A DNA stretch of 15,064 bases from UBA9926 sp964524295 (GTDB taxonomy: Bacteria > Pseudomonadota > Gammaproteobacteria > Pseudomonadales > Azotimanducaceae), in contig CAZGCW010000088.1 in the NCBI GenBank assembly GCA_964524295.1, forward strand, positions 1-15,064, given 5' to 3'. The position numbers were made by a program, and so were the translations under genes. Positions 7,900 through 14,998 of the stretch are shown here, in pieces. Below the pieces are notes generated by a model. The model was not told the origin of the DNA, made no database searches, and saw only the letters and a list, made by a program, of their open reading frames with translations. Position 1 is the stretch's first letter; each line of letters starts with the position of its first letter.

Positions 7900-8748
7900 A
7901 TGCTGGAAACTAAGCTGATTAAACAACCGATGGCTATCGTGATAATGATGCTTGTACTCGGATCAGTCGGCTGCTCCAAAGATGACGAAATCACTGAGCA
8001 GGAATCTGAACTGGCCCTCTATCAATCAGCACAAAGCGGCATGAATTCCGGCAACTACAAAGCTGCCGTCGCCAGGCTGCAGGCCCTGGAAGCACGATTT
8101 CCATTTGGCAGATATGCTGAACAAGCACAGCTGGAAATCATATTCGCCTACTACCGAAGTGCCCAGGCTGAAGCCGCCCGAGCTGCCGCCGATCGCTTCA
8201 TCAGGTTACACCCGAATCATCCAAATGTAGATTATGCCTACTACCTCAGGGGCTTGGCATCCTTTGACGAAGATGAAAACTTCCTCAGCAAGATCTTCCC
8301 ACTTGACCCTGCAACCAGAGATCCAGGAGCGGCCCGGGATTCATTTGACGACTTTTCTCTTCTGATCCGCCGATTCCCGGAAAGTGAATATGCCCCAGAT
8401 GCGCAAAAGCGAATGCGCTATCTTAAAAACCTGCTAGCCTCAGCAGAAATTCATGTCGCCCGTTATTACATCTACCGCGAGGCGTATATGGCTGCGGCCA
8501 ACAGGGGTCGCTACGTATTTGAGAATTTCCAGGGCACCGCCGCAGTCCCCGATGCATTGGCTATTATGGTAGAGGCGTATCTGCTACTTGATCAAAAAGA
8601 TCTCGCCGACAATGCCTTATTGCTATTGACCGCTAATTACCCGAACCATCGAAGCCTTGATAAATCAGGTAATTTCAATCCCAACCGGTCCGTTAAAAAT
8701 TCCCAGAGATCCTGGCTCAACCTGTTATCCTTCGGACTGCTCGGCTGA
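7900..8748 (+). CDS. bamD: Outer membrane protein assembly factor BamD (lipoprotein)
   Basis: BamD is an essential lipoprotein of the BAM complex that inserts beta-barrel proteins into the outer membrane. The 282-residue product has a lipoprotein signal ending LGSVGC, with lipidated C25, followed by SKDDEIT. The body is tetratricopeptide-like helices typical of BamD: LYQSAQSGMNSGNYKAAV, the conserved FPFGRYAEQAQLEIIFAYY, HPNHPNVDYAYYLRGL near residue 100-115, and the ARYYIYREAYMAAANRGRYV repeat. The C-terminus is longer than in E. coli, as in pseudomonads. The frame opens earlier at a TTG (7888). I prefer the ATG at 7900, but neither has a clear ribosome site. It is divergent from rluD, a common neighbourhood. 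Confidence 0.93.
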   Translation: MLETKLIKQPMAIVIMMLVLGSVGCSKDDEITEQESELALYQSAQSGMNSGNYKAAVARLQALEARFPFGRYAEQAQLEIIFAYYRSAQAEAARAAADRFIRLHPNHPNVDYAYYLRGLASFDEDENFLSKIFPLDPATRDPGAARDSFDDFSLLIRRFPESEYAPDAQKRMRYLKNLLASAEIHVARYYIYREAYMAAANRGRYVFENFQGTAAVPDALAIMVEAYLLLDQKDLADNALLLLTANYPNHRSLDKSGNFNPNRSVKNSQRSWLNLLSFGLLG

Positions 8749-8904
8749 TCAAACGGCAGGTGCAACGCCCGCCAGCCGATGATGCTTGGGCAGCATTGAA
8801 ACCGCGCCTGTAAGTAAATACCTACAGAAACATCAGTAAAATCCTCCCGACATAGACGCGCCCCTCAGCAGCCAGGGCCGACATCCCCGCGCTAATATTT
8901 AATC

Positions 8905-9522
8905 ATGAACAGCGTGAGCAGAGCATCCCCGGCAGGGGCCATCAATGGTCATGCCAAGCAACCGAATCGCACTATCAATGGCGGGTTTACCCTGGTCGAA
9001 GCATTAATTGTGATCGCCATTGTTGGTATCGTGTCAGCCACGGGTCTACCCCACTATCGGCAATTGATTGCTCGCAACCAGGCGACAACCGTCGTTAACT
9101 GGTTAATCAGTTCTATTCACTTTGCTCGCTACAGCGCAGCGAGCCATCGCCTCACGGTTACGCTCTGCGCTCTGGAAGGGAATCAGTGCACTAAAAACTG
9201 GCATAGAGGATTGACTCTTTTTGTCGACAACAATCAGAACGGCAGGCTGGACAGCACGGAGAAATTACTGGCAAACATAAAGCCCGTTACAGAAGTTGGC
9301 TCCATCGCCTGGCGATCGTTTGGCAGAAAACCCTACCTGCAATTTACCGCTATGGGCCACACTAACTTCCAAAACGGCAATATTACCTATTGTCCGAAAG
9401 ACCAGAAGATCCTGTACCGACGACAAATCGTCATTACCGTGCAAGGCAGACCAAGACAAGTGCACACTCGTAATCTCGCCGGTCAACCCATCGACCGGCA
9501 AGGCCGTATCCTGAGATGCTAG
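8905..9522 (+). CDS. fimT: FimT-like type IV pilus minor pseudopilin (GspH/FimT family)
   Basis: The 205-residue product is a class III signal prepilin. The cleavage site is G27|F28 in INGGFTLVEALIVIAIVG, with glutamate at mature position 5 (E32), and a hydrophobic helix follows. The globular part has FimT/GspH features: an FVDNNQNGRLDSTEKLL segment (FVDxNxNG..D..E) and a terminal GR-rich strand ending in a cysteine. Proteins of this group help initiate type IV pili, and some bind DNA. The leader of 27 residues is much longer than the usual 6-10. No in-frame ATG lies nearer the cleavage site, and no Shine-Dalgarno site precedes the ATG. It faces pilX across a gap and is on the opposite strand from the other pilins. 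Confidence 0.82.
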   Translation: MNSVSRASPAGAINGHAKQPNRTINGGFTLVEALIVIAIVGIVSATGLPHYRQLIARNQATTVVNWLISSIHFARYSAASHRLTVTLCALEGNQCTKNWHRGLTLFVDNNQNGRLDSTEKLLANIKPVTEVGSIAWRSFGRKPYLQFTAMGHTNFQNGNITYCPKDQKILYRRQIVITVQGRPRQVHTRNLAGQPIDRQGRILRC

Positions 9523-9835
9523 CCGGTAATCTGCGAAGAACCCGGTATAACCACTGTCAATATCTACTTAGCGATGGATCGGTCAATCTGCACACCCTGC
9601 TTCAATGGGTCATACCCCAAGACAATCACTCTCCCTACACGGACGACCTTTGAGCGTCTTGTTTGCAGGCGCTATGTTGGTCAGAGCAGTAGCATCGGCC
9701 AGGATCAAGTAAGGATATATGCTCGTTCAACCGTTAAAATGCTGAAACCAATAATCCAGGCCGCAGCTAAGATGCCCTGGCTAGCCCTATTTCAGTATTT
9801 TAGGTCTGTCTTTCGCTTTTATAATCGACTACCTA
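9523..9835. other. gap between convergent fimT and pilX with no recognisable gene
   Basis: This 313-base convergent gap lies where pilY1 would follow pilX in a typical minor-pilin cluster. I read all frames. Only short open stretches appear, such as a 45-codon frame on plus starting inside the fimT stop, and a plus frame entering pilX. None resembles PilY1, PilY2 or another family I know. I see no hairpin with a T-run that would be a clear terminator; the only stem noticed is CCAGG with CCTGG around 9758-9782. Confidence 0.6.
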
Positions 9836-10378
9836 TTACCTCCTGCCATAGGTACTCTGCAATAGCACTCGAGCATTACCCGAACCGCCCAGGCCCAGGC
9901 TGGTAGTCCTGAACATCCAGGTTCGCCCCGTTCCGGTATCCTGGCCAATACTGTCGATATTCAACTTATCTTCGTCGGAAACCACGGTGCTCACATGTTC
10001 TATAACATACCGTGCGACCAAGGGTGTTCTTATGTCCGGGGTAACCACCTCAATGAAACCGCGGTCATTATTTGCCGCGACCAGCCAATCAAAGGTACTA
10101 AAATCAATGGCATCATTGGTGACCGAATCATAATAGCCATTATTATTGTTTGCCTGAAATCCGGTCAGGTTGGTTAAGGTAGACAGAAATAATTCTGCTT
10201 CTTTTAAGCCAGTTTCAGCACTGTGAAAAGCCAGGTCTTGATCCCGTTCGTTTCTCGACATGACCTCCTGCAGACTTGTATTTTGAACAGCGGATAGCGC
10301 CAACATCGTCAAAATTAATAAAATGATCATACTGGTAACCAGTACAGCCCCTTTCTGTGCGGTTATTTTCCGGTTCAT
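9836..10378 (-). CDS. pilX: Type IV pilus minor pilin PilX
   Basis: The 180-residue product has the PilX pattern: a leader MNRKITAQKG cleaved before A11, then AVLVTSMIILLILTMLALSA as the transmembrane helix. It has no glutamate at mature position 5, as expected for PilX/GspK-type subunits. The conserved region RNERDQDLAFHSAETGLKEAE (about 42-62) supports the name, and the end LLQSTYGRR fits the usual PilX C-terminal strand. PilX is part of the minor pilin complex that primes pilus assembly at the inner membrane. Its ATG overlaps the pilW stop as ATGA, so it is translationally coupled. It is the last gene of the minus-strand cluster, and the expected pilY1 does not follow. Confidence 0.85.
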   Translation of the reverse strand: MNRKITAQKGAVLVTSMIILLILTMLALSAVQNTSLQEVMSRNERDQDLAFHSAETGLKEAELFLSTLTNLTGFQANNNNGYYDSVTNDAIDFSTFDWLVAANNDRGFIEVVTPDIRTPLVARYVIEHVSTVVSDEDKLNIDSIGQDTGTGRTWMFRTTSLGLGGSGNARVLLQSTYGRR

Positions 10379-11490
10379 GTCCTGTTCCTGAGACGCACGG
10401 TGCTCGTAAATGTCCTTCGAATAAGGCCGTCATAGGCCTGCCCCGCAATACAATCTTGTAATCCGCCTGTACCTGTACAGCCCAGCGAGGGTGCTGACGT
10501 TGCACCCACTGTATCAATACTATTCACGGTAAGGCTGATTCTCACGGTAATCACGGTATCGAAATCCATTACCAAATTGGCAGTCGTATACTGGTTAGGG
10601 ATTGAATCCCCATCTGTATCCACACCAAACAGTAATTGCAGGTTCTCCACGCCTTCAACCATCTCCACGGGTGCAGCGGTTCGAAATTTACGCCACAGCG
10701 CCAAAGGTGTATTACCCTCGTTATTGGTCCCGGCCCCTGGTGCGATGAAATAAGTAATGGTATCGATAGCCGATACACTGGCATCAGTACTAAACGAATT
10801 ATTCACTGCCAGGGCCAAGAAACTATTTCTTGGTTGGCCTGGAAGGTCTGCTTCTACGGCATGCCCTATGGTCGCCTGACCGCCAACTTCAGCAATAGAG
10901 GTAACCTCGAACATTGATGATTTTTCACAATCATAAATCAAAGCCAAATCATCAGTGCTGTCGCTGAACTCTAATCCAGCTGACGGGATTGTGACTACGA
11001 TATCAGCGCTTGAAAGCAGCATGGGCTGACTCAGCCTGGCCTCTACCTCACTTGCGGCTCGGACCGTCAGAATATCAGTAGTCGCGACAATGGCGGCGGT
11101 ATCGATAGCCCGTCCGGCCACATAGGTGTCCTGAAGCGGTGTTGTAACAGGTAACCATCCTAATCCCGCTGCCTGGCCATCAAAGGCCTGTATCCCTGTC
11201 CTCAAATCATATTCATAGGGAATATCATCACCGCTGTACATCGTAAACAGGAGTTGATCGTCTCTGGTATAGCAACCTTTGTAACTGGCTTTTTGAATAT
11301 CTTTGGATAAGTAACTCAGCGCAAATCGAGCAGATTCCTGCATTCGAGACTGGCCCTGTACCACACTGTACGTCTCTGAATTTGCCGAAAACAGATTGAT
11401 CACCCCCATTATAATGATCGTCCCCATGGTCAGTGAAATCATCACCTCAACCAGGCTCATACCCTCTGATCTGTGAGTCCGTTTATTCAC
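10375..11490 (-). CDS. pilW: Type IV pilus minor pilin PilW
   Basis: The product has 371 residues with the start chosen here. A GTG at 11490 overlaps the pilV stop (GTGA) and gives a ten-residue leader MNKRTHRSEG, cleavage before M11 and glutamate at mature +5 (E15 in MSLVEVMISL). The frame stays open to 11577 inside pilV, but that would give an implausible 39-residue leader. PilW features include the SARFALSYLSKDIQKASYKGC segment and LLFGVDTDGDSIPNQY, a PilW-typical acidic loop that might bind calcium. The terminal CTGTGGL...C region follows. It is a large minor pilin of the priming complex and usually works with PilX and PilV. It is coupled on both sides by four-base overlaps. Confidence 0.88.
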   Translation of the reverse strand: MNKRTHRSEGMSLVEVMISLTMGTIIIMGVINLFSANSETYSVVQGQSRMQESARFALSYLSKDIQKASYKGCYTRDDQLLFTMYSGDDIPYEYDLRTGIQAFDGQAAGLGWLPVTTPLQDTYVAGRAIDTAAIVATTDILTVRAASEVEARLSQPMLLSSADIVVTIPSAGLEFSDSTDDLALIYDCEKSSMFEVTSIAEVGGQATIGHAVEADLPGQPRNSFLALAVNNSFSTDASVSAIDTITYFIAPGAGTNNEGNTPLALWRKFRTAAPVEMVEGVENLQLLFGVDTDGDSIPNQYTTANLVMDFDTVITVRISLTVNSIDTVGATSAPSLGCTGTGGLQDCIAGQAYDGLIRRTFTSTVRLRNRT

Positions 11491-12020
11491 AATCTCGACT
11501 GCACCACGGTACTCTGGCATGCAGGTTGGGAGGCAGTCCGTGAACCACAGAGGGTTGCAATCGAGTCTGTGGACCACTGCACCTCTACCTCAAACAGGTT
11601 TGCCGTCGTTAGTGATTCCGTGACCCTGCCGGAACCCAGAGGCAACGCACCGGTGACACCCAATTGACTACAAATTGGGTAGGTAGCGCCAGCTTCATTG
11701 ATCGAGCGAATTGAGCACTGCCATTCGGCCAAGTCAAAGCTGGCCATCTGTGCACTGGTACAATTGGTCGACAAGCAGGTGGTCGCAGCAATCGGTGCTT
11801 GATCGATCGGCAGGCTATAAACCTGTGCTGTATTAGCTCGGATGCGATCCATTATACTATTTGCGAGATAAGTCGCCTCAGCTCGAAAGAATGCTTCCCT
11901 ATTCTGCTGCAGGCTCCTTATCTGTAGGCTTGCCACACCGAGTACACCCACGGACACAATCACCAGTGAAACCAAGAGTTCAATCAATGAAAAGCCCACG
12001 GTATGCTTTCTGATTCTCAT
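11487..12020 (-). CDS. pilV: Type IV pilus minor pilin PilV
   Basis: The 177-residue product has a prepilin leader MRIRKHTVG cleaved before F10, with E14 as the mature +5 glutamate in FSLIELLVSLVIVSVGVLGV. The following ASLQIRSLQQNREAFFRAEA and ANSIMDRIRAN are the hallmark of PilV. About six cysteines are scattered through the globular part, suggesting disulfides. The gene begins three bases after the fimU stop and ends inside the pilW start. It is part of the minor pilin priming complex. The PilV assignment is firm by the helix motif; the globular part is variable across species. Confidence 0.88.
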   Translation of the reverse strand: MRIRKHTVGFSLIELLVSLVIVSVGVLGVASLQIRSLQQNREAFFRAEATYLANSIMDRIRANTAQVYSLPIDQAPIAATTCLSTNCTSAQMASFDLAEWQCSIRSINEAGATYPICSQLGVTGALPLGSGRVTESLTTANLFEVEVQWSTDSIATLCGSRTASQPACQSTVVQSRL

Positions 12021-12023
12021 GGC

Positions 12024-12539
12024 TCAACAGCTATATTCGACTATTTTTCCGCGACCAATCAGACTCATCTGAATCTGCCTGCCGACAAAACCTGTTCTGC
12101 ATATATTAATCAAACGAATCTCCCCGCTGGTATTAGCCAAACCTCCCATATCATCAAACTGTAGCGTATTTTGAATCTGACTCGAAGGATTATAAATATC
12201 GATGGTCAGGTTCGGATTCGTCACCGAAAAAATCTGAATTGCGCCCAAACAATTACCCGGAGTGCCAGCGCCGGAAATGACACAGTACCCCCCGCCCAAT
12301 GAATTAGTGGACAACCCATTCGAACCATAGAGGGACACCACACCGCCAATTTTAAGGGCCTCACTTCGTGCAAATGCAACTCCAGCCAGAAGATCATTGG
12401 CGGTTGAGGTAATTGCAAATCGAGAGATCATATTCTGGTAAGAAGGCAATGCCACAGACAAACTCAGACCGATGACCACCAGCACGATCATTAGTTCAAG
12501 TAGAGAAAAACCCTTTCTCGAGCCGACCCACCTTAACAT
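12024..12539 (-). CDS. fimU: GspH/FimT family pseudopilin, FimU-like
   Basis: The 171-residue product has leader MLRWVGSRKG, cleavage before F11 and E15 at mature +5 in FSLLELMIVLVVIGLSLSVA. The body fits GspH/FimT: NDLLAGVAFARSEALK at about 47-62 and a C-terminal INICRTGFVGRQIQMSLIGRGK strand. The second cysteine in YSC at the end may pair with the first. By position before pilV it corresponds to FimU, the pseudopilin linking the minor pilins to the pilus. The ATG at 12539 has a G-run five bases upstream. The gene lies 145 bases after pilE. That gap holds a GC palindrome (CGCTGCAGCG, about 12572-12581) and no clear promoter. Confidence 0.85.
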   Translation of the reverse strand: MLRWVGSRKGFSLLELMIVLVVIGLSLSVALPSYQNMISRFAITSTANDLLAGVAFARSEALKIGGVVSLYGSNGLSTNSLGGGYCVISGAGTPGNCLGAIQIFSVTNPNLTIDIYNPSSQIQNTLQFDDMGGLANTSGEIRLINICRTGFVGRQIQMSLIGRGKIVEYSC

Positions 12540-12684
12540 TTATACCCCCCGACAACTGATCCAGCGAAAGCGCCGCTGCAGCGACACCTTACTGGCATTC
12601 CGTTAATTCTTATTCCATAAAACAACTGTCCATCCAACCCCACTCAGGCGGTCACTGGTCTCATATCCCGGTTTATCCGTTCCA

Positions 12685-13056
12685 TCACAGCGTCGTCTGC
12701 GTGCCATCTCGGCTTAATTCGAAACAGTCCCCGGAGCCGCAGGCGCCACCCACCGGTGTTGCCCTGATTGTAAAATTCGTTGCTGTGAGTGATTGGTATG
12801 AAAGCGTGTATTGAGACGTCCCTTGTGAAGGGGATTGTAAGTTACAAGTCGACGCTGTGTCTGCACCCACATAGGTGAACCCATTTGAATAATATCGTTC
12901 CAAGGCAAGCGCACACACTTTCATATCCACCACAGCCTGATTAGCGTAGGAGTCATTTACATAGTTTTGATACACTGGCAGTGCAATGGAAGAAACAATC
13001 GCGATGATCGCTACCACGATCATTAATTCTATTAATGTATAACCACTTGATTTCAA
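12685..13056 (-). CDS. pilE: Type IV pilus minor pilin PilE
   Basis: The 123-residue product has a very short leader, MKSSG, cleaved before Y6, and the canonical YTLIELMIVVAIIAIVSSIA helix with E10 at mature +5. The rest matches PilE minor pilins: LPVYQNYVNDSYANQAVVDMK, ALERYYSNGFTYV, and a C-terminal cysteine pair in GGACGSGDCFELSRDG. It ends sooner than many homologues (about 130-140 residues). The start is TTG at 13056. An out-of-frame ATG seven bases upstream would abut the ribosome site directly, while TTG has GAGGA seven bases upstream. A promoter-like sequence precedes it, and a small hairpin overlaps the ribosome site. It follows ispH by 55 bases. Confidence 0.86.
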   Translation of the reverse strand: MKSSGYTLIELMIVVAIIAIVSSIALPVYQNYVNDSYANQAVVDMKVCALALERYYSNGFTYVGADTASTCNLQSPSQGTSQYTLSYQSLTATNFTIRATPVGGACGSGDCFELSRDGTQTTL

Positions 13057-13063
13057 AATACAT

Positions 13064-13080
13064 TCCTCGCTAAATGAGGA
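13064..13080 (-). promoter_or_regulatory. hairpin covering the pilE ribosome binding site
   Basis: TCCTC at 13064-13068 and GAGGA at 13076-13080 form a perfect 5-bp stem with a 7-base loop. On the minus-strand transcript the downstream arm is GAGGA, the Shine-Dalgarno sequence of pilE. The stem is short and its effect is untested. Confidence 0.35.
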
Positions 13081-13108
13081 TTATGTCTATAGCTATTTGC
13101 GTTTGCAA
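13080..13108 (-). promoter_or_regulatory. candidate sigma-70 promoter for pilE
   Basis: On the minus strand TTGCAA (13103-13108) is followed after exactly 17 bases by CATAAT (13080-13085), a 5 of 6 match to the -10 consensus. The predicted start near 13073 would give a leader of about 17 bases before the TTG. It lies between ispH and pilE and would let the pilin genes be expressed apart from ispH. Confidence 0.45.
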
Positions 13109-13111
13109 GGT

Positions 13112-14062
13112 TCAGCGAAGTTCTCTGGGTAACGAAAACTCCAAGGATTCAACAGCCGCCGGCCGACTATCCTCAAAAACCCCACCACATTGCTGCAAAA
13201 AGGCCAAAACACCATCAACCAGAGACTCTGGCGCCGAGGCTCCGGAGGTGACACCTACCGTTAAGCCATCAGCCAGCCACTCAGCCTGTATTTTCGATGC
13301 ATCCTCGATCAAATAAGCCGTCGCGCCGAGCCGCTCTGCCAACTCCCTGAGACGATTTGAATTAGAACTATTTTCTGACCCAACTACCAAGACCAATTGG
13401 CAATCCTTTGCCAGTAATTTGACTGCGTCTTGTCTATTCTGAGTCGCATAACAAATATCATCTTTCCTGGGACCACTGATGTGAGGGAACCGCTGTTCGA
13501 GCCGGTTAATAATGGTCTTGGTATCATCGACTGACAGCGTCGTCTGGGTAACATAACTCAACCGGGTAGGATCTTTTACCTGTAGCCTTTCTGCCTGTTC
13601 CAGATCTTCCACAAGAAAAGTACCGCCCCCTCCCGTAGCCGGTTCATATTGCCCTAAAGTTCCAACGACTTCCGGATGACCGGCATGACCGATCAGAATG
13701 GTCTCATGTTCCAATTCTGCTGCTTTACTTATTTCAATATGGACCTTTGTCACCAACGGACAAGTGGCATCAAAGACTCTCAGACCTCGCTCTTCTGCAT
13801 CCCGGCGAACCTGCTGAGCAACGCCATGAGCGCTGAATATACACAGAGATCCCTCCGGGATCTCTTCTATCTCATCCACGAATACGGCACCTTCCTCTGC
13901 CAGTTGCTCTACAACCGTTTTGTTGTGAACGACCTCGTGACGCACATATACCGGCGCACCAAATTGCTTTAGTGCTCGATTCACGATCTCTATAGCACGG
14001 TCTACTCCCGCACAAAATCCGCGCGGATTGGCCAATAGCACTCTAAACTTAATATCTGGCAT
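13112..14062 (-). CDS. ispH: 4-hydroxy-3-methylbut-2-enyl diphosphate reductase
   Basis: IspH (LytB) is the last enzyme of the MEP isoprenoid pathway. It reductively dehydroxylates HMBPP to IPP and DMAPP using a [4Fe-4S] cluster. The 316-residue product has the three cluster cysteines: C17 in GFCAGVDRA, C101 in DATCPLV and C204 in DICYATQNRQ. Substrate-site residues are also present: H42 in RHEVVHN, H79 in SAHGV, and H129 with E131 in GHAGHPEVVG. VGSENSSNSNRL and TSGASAPE complete the family pattern. The ATG at 14062 shares its A with the fkpB stop (TGATG). A TTG one codon upstream is a less likely start. Cotranscription with lspA and fkpB is expected. Confidence 0.96.
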   Translation of the reverse strand: MPDIKFRVLLANPRGFCAGVDRAIEIVNRALKQFGAPVYVRHEVVHNKTVVEQLAEEGAVFVDEIEEIPEGSLCIFSAHGVAQQVRRDAEERGLRVFDATCPLVTKVHIEISKAAELEHETILIGHAGHPEVVGTLGQYEPATGGGGTFLVEDLEQAERLQVKDPTRLSYVTQTTLSVDDTKTIINRLEQRFPHISGPRKDDICYATQNRQDAVKLLAKDCQLVLVVGSENSSNSNRLRELAERLGATAYLIEDASKIQAEWLADGLTVGVTSGASAPESLVDGVLAFLQQCGGVFEDSRPAAVESLEFSLPRELR

Positions 14063-14523
14063 CAAACTCTCACTATCTCATTTGAGATCTGCTTGACCTC
14101 AAGTATTTCAACTTCAAACAGCAGATCCTTGCCGGCAAGGGGATGATTGAAATCGACCTCTACAACCTCTTCTAGAACACGACTGACCACCCCTGGGAAC
14201 TCGGCTTTGGACTGGTCAGCAAAGGAAATCACCAGGCCTTTTTCCAGGAGTAAATCACGCGCGAAAGTACTTTTCTTGAGCATCTGCAAATTATCCGGAT
14301 TAATCGGCCCGAAACCCTGATCAGAGGGGATTTCCAGCCGCTGTCTTGCGCCTGGCCTTAATCCGAACAGGGCTTGTTCAAACCCTGGCAGCAGCTTGCC
14401 ATCCCCTACTCTCAAGGTAGCAGATTTTTCTCCTGTAGAATCGATCAACTCTCCAGACGACAGCATTAAGGTAAACTTCAAGGTTATTTCCGTTCCCGGC
14501 CCGATTGGTGTATCAGTGCTCAT
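14062..14523 (-). CDS. fkpB: FKBP-type peptidyl-prolyl cis-trans isomerase (SlpA type)
   Basis: The 153-residue product is a SlyD/SlpA-type FKBP, a cytoplasmic prolyl isomerase and chaperone. Evidence includes MLSSGELIDSTGE near the N-terminus, LLPGFEQALFGLRPGA at about 44-59, and the insert-in-flap end VDFNHPLAGKDLLFEVEI at about 123-140. It lacks the histidine-rich metal tail of SlyD, and its length is near that of E. coli FkpB (149). Its ATG is eleven bases inside the end of lspA and its stop overlaps the ispH start, so the three genes are coupled. Confidence 0.93.
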   Translation of the reverse strand: MSTDTPIGPGTEITLKFTLMLSSGELIDSTGEKSATLRVGDGKLLPGFEQALFGLRPGARQRLEIPSDQGFGPINPDNLQMLKKSTFARDLLLEKGLVISFADQSKAEFPGVVSRVLEEVVEVDFNHPLAGKDLLFEVEILEVKQISNEIVRV

Positions 14524-14998
14524 CTGGTTTGTTCTTCATGTTAGCAACCATATCAAACAGCACCATCGCCGCGCCTACAGAAATCGCCGCATCGGCAACG
14601 TTAAATGCAGGGAAGTAGTGATGCTCATAATGGACAATAAAAAAATCAATCACATAACCCCAACCGACTCGATCCACCAGATTCCCTATTGCACCACCGA
14701 GTATTAACGCCAACGCCCAACTTAACCAGACCTCCTTTTTCCTCACCTGAAAAATCCAGTAGCCAATGAACAGGCTCGCCACCAGCGACACCAGGGAAAG
14801 GAACCAGCGTTGCCAGCCGCCAGCCTCACTGAGAAAACTGAAAGCGGCACCCTCATTATGAACCAACGCCAGCTCAAATACCGGTAACAAAACGATTGAC
14901 GGGCAATGCCCGGGCACGCACAGATCAAGCAGGCGTTCCATAAATTGCTTGCTGGCCTGGTCAACGACCACAATGACAAAACTCAATAGATAGTGCAT
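14513..14998 (-). CDS. lspA: Lipoprotein signal peptidase (signal peptidase II)
   Basis: The 161-residue inner-membrane aspartyl protease cleaves prolipoprotein signal peptides after diacylglyceryl transfer; BamD in this window is a predicted substrate. Four hydrophobic segments are visible. Conserved motifs are VVDQASKQ near the start, VHNEGAAFSFL at about 46-56, GGAIGNLVDR at 101-110, and the catalytic pair D118 (GYVIDFF) and D136 (FNVADAAISVG). The ATG at 14998 shares its A with the TGA of the upstream frame, with GGA six bases before. Usually ileS precedes lspA, but here the end of a RibF-like frame does. Confidence 0.96.
   Translation of the reverse strand: MHYLLSFVIVVVDQASKQFMERLLDLCVPGHCPSIVLLPVFELALVHNEGAAFSFLSEAGGWQRWFLSLVSLVASLFIGYWIFQVRKKEVWLSWALALILGGAIGNLVDRVGWGYVIDFFIVHYEHHYFPAFNVADAAISVGAAMVLFDMVANMKNKPDEH

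Noticed and set aside
8782..8796. Small hairpin ATGCT/AGCAT after bamD
   Set aside because: It has only five base pairs and no T-run, which is not enough for a terminator call.
9523..9750. Minus-strand fragments resembling coding sequence, including one reading VIVLGYDPLKQGVQIDRSIAK, as a possible pilY1 remnant
   Set aside because: The fragments are short, in different frames and broken by stops. None matches a PilY1 motif I recognise, so a pseudogene call is not supported.
9574..9906. 110-codon open frame on plus between fimT and pilX
   Set aside because: It runs antisense into the pilX C-terminus, has an unusual composition and resembles no protein I know.
11491..11577. Longer N-terminus for pilW starting at 11577
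   Set aside because: It lies within pilV and would give a 39-residue prepilin leader, whereas the GTG at 11490 gives ten residues and a GTGA overlap.
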